A stretch of 19,367 nucleotides of DNA, taken from Rohdeia sp044358925 (GTDB taxonomy: Bacteria; Planctomycetota; UBA1135; GCA-002686595). This document shows, piece after piece, positions 7,891 to 15,309 of this stretch. Numbering within the stretch: position 1 is the first letter of the stretch; every line of letters begins with the position of its first letter. A model generated the notes under the pieces. That model did not search any database. It saw nothing but the letters and a program-made list of their open reading frames with translations, and was not told the origin of the DNA. The position numbers and the translations under genes are program-made. The DNA lies in assembly GCA_044358925.1 (NCBI GenBank), contig JBIKNC010000069.1, forward strand, positions 1 to 19,367, written 5' to 3'.

Positions 7891-10506
7891 TCAGGGCGCG
7901 CGGCGCAGCGGCAGCGGCACGAGCGCGCCGTCGGTGAGTGACGTGAGGTCGAGTTCGACGGGCTCGCTGGTCAGACCTTCCGCGGAAGCGGTGACGGTGA
8001 CCTTGGTGCGCGGCAGGCGCGCCGGCGCGACGCACAGGAACGACGAAGACGTGGCGAGGCCGCCGGCGATCGACACGCTCCAGCGGTCGTCGGTCACGCT
8101 GATACGCCCGTCGTCGCCGGCGGTCGGCGGTCCGTCCGTCAGTGGTGAGAATGCGAACGAAGCCCGCGTGCGCTCGTTCGTGTCGACGACGGTGACGGTG
8201 ACGGCGACGCGCGGCTCGTGCGCCATGGCCAGCGGGAAGAGCGTCTGCATGAGCGCCAGTTCGTCCGTCGGGAACGACGTGCGCGGAGCAGCGACGCCCG
8301 CGTCGAGAACGACCGGCGCGAACCAGACCGTCATCTGTTCGAACGGCTTCACCGGCACGACGACTTCGTGCAGTCGATCTGCGGTGAGGTCGACTTCGAC
8401 GCGTTCGACTCCGTCCTCGTGTTCGACTTCGACGGTGACGATGGCGGCCGGCAGACCGTCGAGTGCGGCGCGCCCCTTCCAGACCTCGACGCGCGTGCTC
8501 GAGGATCCTCCGCCGGGACTCGGGATCGACAGCGCCTGGCCGTCCCTGTCGAGCACGCGCAGCGACGCGCGCTCGACGCCTTCGGTGAACACGACGAGTT
8601 GGCGCAGGCGCATGAACGGCAACTCGATCTCGTGGCGGCCGATTCCGAACGAGCGTTCAGGCAGCCTCAGGTCGGCATAGCCGACCGCGCGCGCCGTGAT
8701 CTGGATCGCGCCGACCGGGAGGCCGCGCACTTCGAACTCGCCCTCCGGCGACTCGAAGCTGCGTGTCATGCCGTGCCCGCCGATCATCGGAACCACGCCG
8801 AACTTCGCGATCGGCTCACCCGTCGCCGCGTCGATCGCGCGGCCCGCGAGCACGACCTTGTCGAGACCCACGGTCGTGAGCACGACCTCGACGTCCTCGC
8901 GCCCGGCCCTCGTCTCCACGTCGACGCTGCGCTCGTCGTTCGGCGGCGATACGTGCAACGTGAACGCGCCCTCGTACAACTGGTCGAACCGGAACGCGCC
9001 GTTCGCGTCGGTCTTCGTCTCGTGGATCTCGGCGTAGCGCTCCCACGTGTGCCGGTAATCGGTCGACCAGCCCGGGAACATCTCGCGCGTCCCTTCGATC
9101 CACACCGTGGCGTCCGGTACGGGCACGCGCAGCTCGTCGAGCACGACTCCTGCGACGACGGATTCCTCCACGAGTCGCACTTCGACGAAGGCCTGCCCCT
9201 TGCGATCGGCGTCGACCGGCTGCACGAACTGCACGGCGTGACCGTCGTGCAGCACTTCGACCCATGGCGCGGCGTCGTGCTCGCTCGCCGGCAACTTCAC
9301 GCCGCCCGCCGTGAAGCGCCCGAGTTCGTCGGTGCGAGTCTCGGGACGCGCGCTCGGCTCACAGTCGCCCCAGCGCACGCGCGCACCGACGGCGGGCGCG
9401 CCGTTCGCGTCGAGGACACGACCGGCGAAGCCGTCACCGCGATCGAGCCGCACTTCGATCGGCGACGCGTCCGCAGCGAAGAACTCGTTGAAGCGCAAGA
9501 AGCCCGACGCGTTGACGGTGATCGCGAAGCCCTCGTTCGGCAGTCCCGTGATCTCGAAGCGCCCGCTCGCGTCGGTGACGGCCTTGCCGGAGCCGAGTCC
9601 GACGATGCCGATGCCCGGCACGGCGGTCGAGTCGTACGAGGACGAACTGCTCTGGCCGTCGTACTCCTCGACGCGCGCGCCTTCGACGGGCGCGCCGCTC
9701 TCGTCGAGCACGACGCCGCTCAACGACGTCTCGGGCGCGACGAGCAGGACGAGTTCCTCCGAGTCCACGTCGCGTTCGAGCGACCCGCGCAGTCCGCGCT
9801 CGGCGACGTAGCCGTCGGCACGCGCAGCCGCAGCGAAGTCCTTCGGCGCACGATCGAGCACGAAGCGCCCGTTCTCGTCGCACACGACGGTGCGGTGCGG
9901 GTCGGTGCCGACAGCCGTTCCGGACCACAGCTCGACGATCGCGTGCGGCACGCGCCGCCCGTCGAACGGACCGCCGCGCGCTTCGACCACGCCGGCGAGA
10001 ACGCGGCCGGCGTCGACGTCGACGACGAGTTCGTGCAGGGCGCCGTTTTCGAACCGCTGCTGGGTGGACGCCTTCTGCGGCGCGGTCGTCGCCGAAGCAG
10101 CGACGGACACCCAAGCGCCCTTGGTCGCTTCGACGAATTCGAAACGCGCGAGTCCGTCCGCGTCCGTCACGCCGGTGCTCCGTTGGTTGCCGCGCGAATC
10201 GCTGCAACGGATGTCGACACCGACGACGGGCGCGCCGCCCGCTCGCACGTGCACGACGAGCACACCCGCCGGCCCCGCCGCGACGGCAGCGCGCGACTCG
10301 CCCGCAACGCCGTTCGCATCCGTCGACGCGAGTTCGTGAGCCGCCGGGTTCGCGCTCGCGTCCGCCGCGCGCAGCGCCGTTTCACGCGCGATCGAGAACG
10401 GCACGTCGCTCACGACGCCGCGCGCAGGGCGATCGCGCACGGCGAACCAGACGGCAACGGCGACGATCAGAACGACGAGGGACGCGAGGGCGAGGCGCGG
10501 CTTCAT
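7891..10506 (-). CDS. anchored carboxypeptidase-regulatory-like repeat protein (871 aa)
   Basis: The start at 10506 was chosen because a GGAG lies 8 bases upstream and a clean hydrophobic anchor (residues 5-23) follows. A start ten codons earlier would add a charged extension. After a linker, repeats of the carboxypeptidase-regulatory/CNA-B type begin near 80, 167, 260, 357, 448 and 551 (GVVLDESGAPVEGARV 264-279; GRVLDANGAPAVGARV 362-377; TDASGRFEI, TDANGAFRF). The region about 635-871 diverges, with a final all-beta part from about 720. It is a colinear paralogue of the downstream gene: the GAPAVGARV repeat and the GHAV...VEVRLV segment fall at nearly the same residue numbers in both. No enzymatic motif was found. 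A structural or adhesive extracytoplasmic role is inferred. An inverted repeat covers its ribosome-binding site. Confidence 0.88.
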   Translation of the reverse strand: MKPRLALASLVVLIVAVAVWFAVRDRPARGVVSDVPFSIARETALRAADASANPAAHELASTDANGVAGESRAAVAAGPAGVLVVHVRAGGAPVVGVDIRCSDSRGNQRSTGVTDADGLARFEFVEATKGAWVSVAASATTAPQKASTQQRFENGALHELVVDVDAGRVLAGVVEARGGPFDGRRVPHAIVELWSGTAVGTDPHRTVVCDENGRFVLDRAPKDFAAAARADGYVAERGLRGSLERDVDSEELVLLVAPETSLSGVVLDESGAPVEGARVEEYDGQSSSSSYDSTAVPGIGIVGLGSGKAVTDASGRFEITGLPNEGFAITVNASGFLRFNEFFAADASPIEVRLDRGDGFAGRVLDANGAPAVGARVRWGDCEPSARPETRTDELGRFTAGGVKLPASEHDAAPWVEVLHDGHAVQFVQPVDADRKGQAFVEVRLVEESVVAGVVLDELRVPVPDATVWIEGTREMFPGWSTDYRHTWERYAEIHETKTDANGAFRFDQLYEGAFTLHVSPPNDERSVDVETRAGREDVEVVLTTVGLDKVVLAGRAIDAATGEPIAKFGVVPMIGGHGMTRSFESPEGEFEVRGLPVGAIQITARAVGYADLRLPERSFGIGRHEIELPFMRLRQLVVFTEGVERASLRVLDRDGQALSIPSPGGGSSSTRVEVWKGRAALDGLPAAIVTVEVEHEDGVERVEVDLTADRLHEVVVPVKPFEQMTVWFAPVVLDAGVAAPRTSFPTDELALMQTLFPLAMAHEPRVAVTVTVVDTNERTRASFAFSPLTDGPPTAGDDGRISVTDDRWSVSIAGGLATSSSFLCVAPARLPRTKVTVTASAEGLTSEPVELDLTSLTDGALVPLPLRRAP

Positions 10507-10510
10507 GGTG

Positions 10511-10532
10511 CGAGCTCCACGGAAGGAGCTCG
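10511..10532 (-). promoter_or_regulatory. 8-bp perfect hairpin enclosing the ribosome-binding site of the 871-aa repeat protein
   Basis: On the plus strand CGAGCTCC (10511-10518) and GGAGCTCG (10525-10532) are exact reverse complements separated by six bases. In the minus-strand transcript the 3' arm holds the GGAG that sits 8 bases before the ATG at 10506, so the folded leader would hide the ribosome-binding site. There is no following U-run, which argues against an intrinsic terminator. A function as a translational switch is inferred from geometry only. Confidence 0.5.
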
Positions 10533-10593
10533 TCACTGGACCATGCCGGTCGCGCGGCGTCGAGCAGCGCCGCTCGCCGCTCGGGCGCGCGCG

Positions 10594-11568
10594 TCAGCGC
10601 GCCTTCGCCAGCGACGCCACACACTCGATCAACTCGCCGGGCCGGAACGGCTTCGCGAGGTGCGGCCACGCGGCGTCGACGGGCGCGGTCGGGCGGCCCA
10701 TCACGGCGACGGGGATCTTGGGGCCGAGGCGCTCGAGGAGGGTGCGCGCGGAGGGCGTGCTCGCGGCGATCGCGTCCAGCAGGAGCACGGCGGGCGCCGA
10801 GGTCACGCCGCCGCAGCCGTCGAGACGTTCGTGGGCGCTCACGGAGTAGCCGTGTTCGGCGAGGACCTGCTCGACGAGTTCGCGCAGGAACGGGTCGCGT
10901 TCGACCAGCAGGACCACGGGCGCGGCTCCGCGCGCGGCGGCGGCGCGCACCGGTGCGAGCGTTTCGAACGTGAGGATCTGCAGGGCGCCGTTCGACGAGG
11001 CGTGGGCGCCGCAGCGCTCGACGAGGGCGGCGGGCAGCGGCGCGCCGAGGCGCGATCCGCGCACGCTCAACTGGACGGCGTTCGCCACGCCGCCGGGTTC
11101 GGCCGAGGTGCGCACCGCGACGACGAGTTCGCGCGCGCCTTCGTCGGCGGCCTCGATGAGTGCCACGAAGAGCGACTGCAAGAGCGGACGAATCGCCGTG
11201 CGCACGGGCGCCGCGGCGAGTTCGAACTCGAGCGCGACCGTCGCCGGGTAGGCCTCGACGCAGCCGTCGAGGAAGTCCTCGTGGCGCTGCAACCACTCGA
11301 CGAGGTCCTGCGGCTCCACCGGACCTTCGGTCGGCTTGGCGATCTCGGACAGCGCGCGCGCCAAGGTGCGCGCGCGTTCGGCCTGCTCGCTGACGACCTT
11401 GGTGCGATCGGGCGCGAGGCCGCCGCCGGAGAGCACCGCGACCGACGAGAAACCGGTCACCGCCGCGAGTGCGTTGTTGAGGCGGTGCACGAACGACGGC
11501 ACGGCGCGGCGCAGGGCGCGCTCGAGGCGCGGCGCGAACGGATCGGTCGAAAGTTGTTGGTCCGCCAT
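10594..11568 (-). CDS. histidine-kinase-like protein with degenerate ATPase region and C-terminal receiver domain
   Basis: This 324-residue soluble protein has no membrane segment. Residues about 15-85 resemble a HisKA dimerisation helix pair with an H-box VHRLNNALAAVTG, His28 being the candidate phospho-acceptor. Residues about 120-205 sit where the HATPase domain should be. The N-box-like stretch SLFVALIEAADEG (132-144) lacks the Asn normally in NAxEA, and no DxGxG box follows, so ATP binding is doubtful. Residues about 217-320 form a receiver-like domain (VVLLVERD, candidate phospho-Asp D265 in LLLDA, Lys306 in LAKPF). The start at 11568 (MADQQ) was chosen because the longer frame upstream has no domain content. 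It lies 87 bases upstream of the repeat-protein genes on the same strand and diverges from the glycosyltransferase-like gene. It may act as a phosphotransfer or scaffolding protein rather than an active kinase. Confidence 0.78.
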   Translation of the reverse strand: MADQQLSTDPFAPRLERALRRAVPSFVHRLNNALAAVTGFSSVAVLSGGGLAPDRTKVVSEQAERARTLARALSEIAKPTEGPVEPQDLVEWLQRHEDFLDGCVEAYPATVALEFELAAAPVRTAIRPLLQSLFVALIEAADEGARELVVAVRTSAEPGGVANAVQLSVRGSRLGAPLPAALVERCGAHASSNGALQILTFETLAPVRAAAARGAAPVVLLVERDPFLRELVEQVLAEHGYSVSAHERLDGCGGVTSAPAVLLLDAIAASTPSARTLLERLGPKIPVAVMGRPTAPVDAAWPHLAKPFRPGELIECVASLAKAR

Positions 11569-11610
11569 GTCGTTCGAGCGCCGCCGATCTCGCCGCGCGC
11601 CGCTCGGCGT

Positions 11611-11639
11611 TTGGGCGCGGGCGGCCCGACTCGCACAAT
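11611..11639 (+). promoter_or_regulatory. candidate sigma-70-type promoter for the GT-C-like gene
   Basis: TTGGGC (11611-11616) and CACAAT (11634-11639) are separated by exactly 17 bases and lie about 45 bases before the ATG at 11684. Matches to TTGACA/TATAAT are 3 of 6 and 4 of 6. In 70% GC DNA this is one of the few AT-containing stretches of the gap between two divergent genes. No Shine-Dalgarno sequence is visible before the ATG. Planctomycete promoters are poorly defined, so this is weak. Confidence 0.27.
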
Positions 11640-11683
11640 GGCCACGGTAGCGGCGCGGCGATCTCTCGCACGGCGCTCGACGC

Positions 11684-13657
11684 ATGAATCGCTCGACGTC
11701 TCTCGTCATCGCCATCGGTGTGCTCGTCGCACACGCGCTCGTGCTCTACCAGGACGAGCTCGGTCGCGTCGCACACCCGTTCGACGAGGCGCACGTCGCG
11801 TTCCACATGGCGCGCAACTTCGTGCGCACGGGCAGCGCGGCGTTCGAGCCGGGCGGGCCGCTGGCCGAGAGCCACCCGTCGTTCCTGTGGACGCTGCTGG
11901 CGGCCGTCGCGGAGCGGCTCTACCGCGGTCCCAATTTCTGGGCGCAAGGCGCTGCACTCCTGAGCGCGATCGGCCTCGTGTTCGTCGTCTCGCGCTTCAG
12001 CCCCGATCGCCTCGCCGGTGTGATGGCGCCGCTGTTCGTCGTGGTGTCGGGCAGCGTCGCGGCCTCGATCGGCGGCGGCACCGAGTGGGCGACGTTCGCG
12101 GTGCTGTCGACGGCCGCGCTGCTGTTCCTCGAGGAAGCGCGCCCGCGGCTCGTCGCGGCGACGACGGCGGCGGCGGTGCTCGTGCGACCCGAAGGTGTGT
12201 TGCTCGTGCTCGCGCTCGGGGCACTCGCACTGGCGTCGCGCTCGCGCCGCCGCGCCGCCGACGAGCCGCGCCCCGGTCAAGCGCGCGTCGGCCTGCTCGC
12301 GTTCGCTGTGCCGCTCGCGGTGTGGCTCGCGACGTGCCTCGTGCGACTCGCCGCGACGGGCGAGTTCCTGCCGCCAGTGTTGCTCGACGCGCTCGAACCG
12401 AACGTACAGCGCTTGAAGGAAGGCGCTCTCTACATCGCCGACTTCGGACTGCGCAGCGGCGCGATGACACTGACCGCCGTGCCGATCGCGTTCTTCGTGA
12501 TCGGAAGACTGAGTCCGCGGGGCCGGCGCGCGCTGGTGATGGGTCTCGCGTGGTCTCTGTTCGTCGGCTGGCAGGGCGGCCAACGTCTCCCGTTCTGGCA
12601 GGCCATGGTGCCAGCGGTCGGCTTCCTCGCCGTCGCGATCCAAGAAGCGGTCACGGACCTCGTCGACGACAAGCGCATGTGGGTGCAACGCGCGGCCTGG
12701 GGCGCGTTCCTCGCAGGGCTCGTCGCTTCGACGATCGTCAGTCGGCGGCCGACGGACGTCGGGCCGTTGCCGCTCGAACGCATGCAGCGCGCGTGGCTCT
12801 CGGAAGAACGCATCGAACGCATCTTCGGCCACACACCCGGTCGCATGGGTCTCGTGCAGCGACTCGCCGATCAGGAGCGCCGCCGCTGCGCCGCGATCTT
12901 CGTGCGCGACAACCTCGAACCCGGCGCGCGCGTCGCCACGTTCTGGCCGGGCGCGACCGCGTACATCTCGCACGAACACGTCGTCGACCTGTCGGGGCGC
13001 GCGACGATCGGACCGCGCGGTCGCATCGTCTCGGACTACGGCAGTCTGCGAGTCGACGTCGTCGACGCACTCGCGAGTGAGCCGGACTTCATCCTGCCGC
13101 CCATCGAACTGGTCGAGAGCGAAGTGAGCCCCGAGCGCTTGGCGCGCGGCTGGTTGCGGCGCTACGACGCGCTCGGCGAGAAGCAGACGCGTGTGACGGC
13201 GTTGGCGGAGCTGCTCGGGCGCTACGAACTCGTCGCCGTGCCGATCCCGGCCGACAGTCGCGCGCCGCAGACTCCGTCGCGTGTTCCGTACACGTTGCTG
13301 CGACACGAGCGCCTCGGCACGCCGACGCAACTGCGCGTCGAAGTCGCGGACGGGCGGGTGCTGGTGCACGCGCAACACAGCGGGCACCAGCAGGTCATCG
13401 ACCTCGTGCTCGAACGCACGAACACGGACGGCGTCGTCACACACATGCGGCCGTCGGGCGCCTTCGTCGCGGACGCGCGCGTGCACGCACGCTCGCACTT
13501 GCTGTTGCACGCGAGCGGTCGGCGCTGGATCCGCTTGATCGACGTGCCGCTCGGCGAACTCGAGAGCCTGTCGACGTTGCGCGCCGCGCTCGTGCCGCCC
13601 GCGTCGTTCGAGTCCGCGGGCGGGCGGGTGGCGCGCGTCGAGGCGCGTTGGCCGTGA
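11684..13657 (+). CDS. polytopic GT-C superfamily glycosyltransferase-like membrane protein
   Basis: This 657-residue protein has about ten hydrophobic segments in the first half (around 6-24, 88-103, 111-128, 133-150, 157-181, 203-222, 260-275, 283-296, 307-322, 337-351) and a soluble C-terminal half. The first outer loop carries PFDEAHVAFHMARNF (32-46) and SHPSFLWTLL (63-72). These match the DDAYIxFRYARN...TNFLWT pattern of GT-C enzymes that use polyprenyl-phosphate sugars, with Asp34-Glu35 in place of the usual DD. VRPEG (167-171) is the family RPEG motif. CAAIFVRDNLEPGARVATFWPG near 400 resembles the extracytoplasmic domain segment of these enzymes. It probably transfers a sugar to a lipid, protein or envelope glycan outside the membrane. 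Donor and acceptor are unknown. It converges on the DoxX gene with only 14 bases between the stop codons. Confidence 0.77.
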   Translation: MNRSTSLVIAIGVLVAHALVLYQDELGRVAHPFDEAHVAFHMARNFVRTGSAAFEPGGPLAESHPSFLWTLLAAVAERLYRGPNFWAQGAALLSAIGLVFVVSRFSPDRLAGVMAPLFVVVSGSVAASIGGGTEWATFAVLSTAALLFLEEARPRLVAATTAAAVLVRPEGVLLVLALGALALASRSRRRAADEPRPGQARVGLLAFAVPLAVWLATCLVRLAATGEFLPPVLLDALEPNVQRLKEGALYIADFGLRSGAMTLTAVPIAFFVIGRLSPRGRRALVMGLAWSLFVGWQGGQRLPFWQAMVPAVGFLAVAIQEAVTDLVDDKRMWVQRAAWGAFLAGLVASTIVSRRPTDVGPLPLERMQRAWLSEERIERIFGHTPGRMGLVQRLADQERRRCAAIFVRDNLEPGARVATFWPGATAYISHEHVVDLSGRATIGPRGRIVSDYGSLRVDVVDALASEPDFILPPIELVESEVSPERLARGWLRRYDALGEKQTRVTALAELLGRYELVAVPIPADSRAPQTPSRVPYTLLRHERLGTPTQLRVEVADGRVLVHAQHSGHQQVIDLVLERTNTDGVVTHMRPSGAFVADARVHARSHLLLHASGRRWIRLIDVPLGELESLSTLRAALVPPASFESAGGRVARVEARWP

Positions 13658-13671
13658 GTTGACGCGTACGG

Positions 13672-14094
13672 TCACGCGAGCCGGTGACCGATCACGGGCA
13701 ACTCGGCGCGGCGCACGAACAGCGCGACGCTGCTCGCGCTCAACGCCACGACCGCCAGCGAGAACAACAGACCGCCGTCGCCTTGCACCTCGATGCCGAC
13801 CAGCACGAGGTGCGTGAACAGCGCGCCGAACATCAGGTTGACGGCGAGCGCAGCGCCGACGGCCGCGGTCTTCGGCACGAGCAGCAGCACGACGGCGATC
13901 AGCTCGACCACACCGAGACCGATGCGGCCCCACGGCTCGACGCCCAGTTCGGTGAACAGCCAGACGGCTTCCGGCGCGGCGGTGAACTTGAAGAAGAGCG
14001 TTTGACCGAGGATCACGGCGGCGACGACTTGGCCGAACCAGCTGGCTGTACGGGCGGCGGTGCGGGCGGAGCGCGAAGGTTGTGTGTTCGTCAT
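13672..14094 (-). CDS. DoxX family membrane protein
   Basis: This 140-residue protein has four predicted membrane helices (about 20-40, 57-75, 77-100, 107-128). The sequence closely follows a DoxX subfamily pattern: GQTLFFKFTAAPE near 30-42, VEPWGRIGLGVVELIA near 52-67, and VQGDGGLLF at 103-111. The start at 14094 matches the family length, and AAGG stands about six bases upstream as a weak ribosome-binding site; longer frames extend into the neighbouring gene's leader. DoxX proteins are linked to redox and sulfur metabolism or membrane stress, but the function of this subfamily is not settled. It is divergent from the YHS gene with 130 bases between them, and pairing in a redox or metal role is possible but unproven. 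Confidence 0.88.
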   Translation of the reverse strand: MTNTQPSRSARTAARTASWFGQVVAAVILGQTLFFKFTAAPEAVWLFTELGVEPWGRIGLGVVELIAVVLLLVPKTAAVGAALAVNLMFGALFTHLVLVGIEVQGDGGLLFSLAVVALSASSVALFVRRAELPVIGHRLA

Positions 14095-14115
14095 GGTGCG
14101 CCTTGGAGAGCGGCG

Positions 14116-14150
14116 CGCGCGGCGATGTGACAGCCGTTCGTCGCCGCGCG
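14116..14150. repeat. 10-bp inverted repeat in the DoxX / YHS divergent gap
   Basis: CGCGCGGCGA (14116-14125) and TCGCCGCGCG (14141-14150) are exact reverse complements separated by 15 bases. The repeat lies about 20 bases upstream of the DoxX start and about 75 bases upstream of the YHS start. It could be a shared operator or a leader hairpin. Its simple CG composition makes chance formation plausible in this genome. Confidence 0.3.
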
Positions 14151-14224
14151 GCCACGCCACACACCGACTCGAAAGAGCCCGCAGCACGTCGTCACACGCA
14201 GCGCGCGGCCCGCATCGCACGGGC

Positions 14225-15175
14225 ATGCTTCGCCACACCGCTCTCGCCTTCGTCCTCGTCGCCGCCCCAGTCCTCGCCCCCCTCTTCGCTCTCGCCCAGG
14301 ATCCGCGCACGCCGCCCATCGATCCGGCACGCGCCGTGTCGAACCTCGATGGCAAACACCTCGCGATCGGCGGCTTCGACCCCGTCGCCTACTTCCCCGC
14401 AGGCGGCGGTGAGCCGACGAAGGGCTCGAAGGACGTCACGGCCGTCTACCGCGGGGCGACGTACCGCTTCGCGAGCGCCGCCCACCGCGACCTGTTCCTC
14501 GCGTCGCCGTCCGAGTTCGCGCCGGCCTACGGCGGCTGGTGTGCGTACGCGATGGCGAGCGGCGAGCGCGTCGAGGTCGATCCGGAGAGCTTCCTGATCG
14601 AGGACGGTTCCCTGCTGCTCTTCTACGACGGTCTGTTCGCCGACACGCGCAAGAGCTGGGGCAAAGAAGGCCCGGACGCGCTGCGCGCGAAGGCCGACGC
14701 CGCGTGGCTCGCGAGCGCCCGCGAGCCGCGCCTGCGCGACCTCGCCGAGTTCGCGCACGTGGACGGGCTCGCGCTCGGCGGGCACGATCCGGTGGCGTAC
14801 CACTCGGAAGGCGACGCGCCGAAGGTGGTGCTCGGCAGCGACAAGATCGCGACGCGCGAGCGCGGCCTGACCTACCGCTTCGCGAGCGCCGACAACCGAC
14901 TCGCGTTCCTCGCCCACCCCGCGCACTTCGAGCCGGCCTTCGGCGGGTTCGACGCACTCGCACTCGCGAACGGCGCCGTCGCCGCCGGTGCCGCGCAGCA
15001 CTTCGGCTTCACGAGCGACGGCCGTCTGGTGCTCTTCGCCGCTCCGGCCGACGGCGCCGAAGCGTCGGGTGTCGTGTGGGAGCGCGAGCGGCCGCGCCTC
15101 GAACCCCTGGCCGAGGCCACCTGGAAGGCACACCTCGAACGGCTCGCCGCCGAGCGGGAGAAGTCCCGCCGCTGA
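14225..15175 (+). CDS. exported protein with two YHS-type domains, the second without its cysteine
   Basis: This 316-residue protein starts with a Sec signal peptide (residues 1-24, ending LFALAQ). Residues about 36-146 are a full YHS domain of the kind found in YHS (seleno)proteins: AIGGFDPVAYF (47-57), YRGATYRFASAAHRDLF (75-91), FAPAYGGWCAYAM (98-110) with Cys106, then DPESFLIEDGSLLLFYDGLF. Residues about 174-276 repeat the pattern (ALGGHDPVAYH, LTYRFASADNRLAFL, FEPAFGGFDALAL), but Cys is replaced, with Asp243 next to the expected position. YHS domains are thought to bind metal ions; which ion, and what partner, cannot be read here. The ATG at 14225 is chosen because it begins the signal peptide. 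The gene is divergent from DoxX, and 134 bases separate it from the glutamine synthetase gene. Confidence 0.87.
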   Translation: MLRHTALAFVLVAAPVLAPLFALAQDPRTPPIDPARAVSNLDGKHLAIGGFDPVAYFPAGGGEPTKGSKDVTAVYRGATYRFASAAHRDLFLASPSEFAPAYGGWCAYAMASGERVEVDPESFLIEDGSLLLFYDGLFADTRKSWGKEGPDALRAKADAAWLASAREPRLRDLAEFAHVDGLALGGHDPVAYHSEGDAPKVVLGSDKIATRERGLTYRFASADNRLAFLAHPAHFEPAFGGFDALALANGAVAAGAAQHFGFTSDGRLVLFAAPADGAEASGVVWERERPRLEPLAEATWKAHLERLAAEREKSRR

Positions 15176-15215
15176 CCGGTCGGTCGGCGCCAGCGGTGGC
15201 GATTCGACTTGTCTT

Positions 15216-15243
15216 TTGACTCTCGCGTGCGCCGAGTTACGGT
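15216..15243 (+). promoter_or_regulatory. candidate promoter of the glutamine synthetase gene
   Basis: TTGACT (15216-15221; 5 of 6 to the -35 consensus) is followed after 16 bases by TACGGT (15238-15243; 3 of 6 to TATAAT). A transcript from here would start near 15250, exactly where the inverted repeat begins. The region is much more AT-rich than its surroundings. No GG-N10-GC sigma-54 element was seen. Confidence 0.38.
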
Positions 15244-15249
15244 TCGTAG

Positions 15250-15274
15250 TGCGACTTTTACGACAAAAGTCGCA
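15250..15274 (+). promoter_or_regulatory. 10-bp perfect inverted repeat in the glutamine synthetase leader
   Basis: TGCGACTTTT (15250-15259) and AAAAGTCGCA (15265-15274) are exact reverse complements around a 5-base centre, 35 bases before the ATG at 15310. Its mixed composition makes chance less likely than for the pure CG repeats elsewhere. It may be an operator at the transcription start or a leader hairpin. Its T-run lies inside the stem rather than after it, so it is not a typical intrinsic terminator for the upstream gene. Confidence 0.5.
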
Positions 15275-15309
15275 GCGCGTAGCGTCCGCCACCCCGCCCC
15301 ACCGTGCCC

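Noticed and set aside
5764..8680. Long plus-strand frames opposite the repeat-protein genes
   Set aside because: The minus strand encodes repeated GRVxDxxGAP motifs and an N-terminal anchor. The plus frames show only mirrored repeats of that DNA.
6751..9402. Short DNA repeats with near-identical GCGCGCACCGACGGC cores near 6751 and 9379
   Set aside because: They encode the same GAPAVGARV repeat in the two paralogous proteins and are explained by duplication, not by a mobile or CRISPR-type element.
8218..13080. Plus-strand open frame of 1620 codons
   Set aside because: It runs opposite the repeat protein and kinase-like genes and then overlaps the glycosyltransferase gene in another frame. 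The product is Arg-rich without domains, a shadow of strong GC third-position bias.
10382..14164. Minus-strand open frame of 1260 codons
   Set aside because: It crosses at least four better supported genes on both strands and has Arg-rich low-complexity composition.
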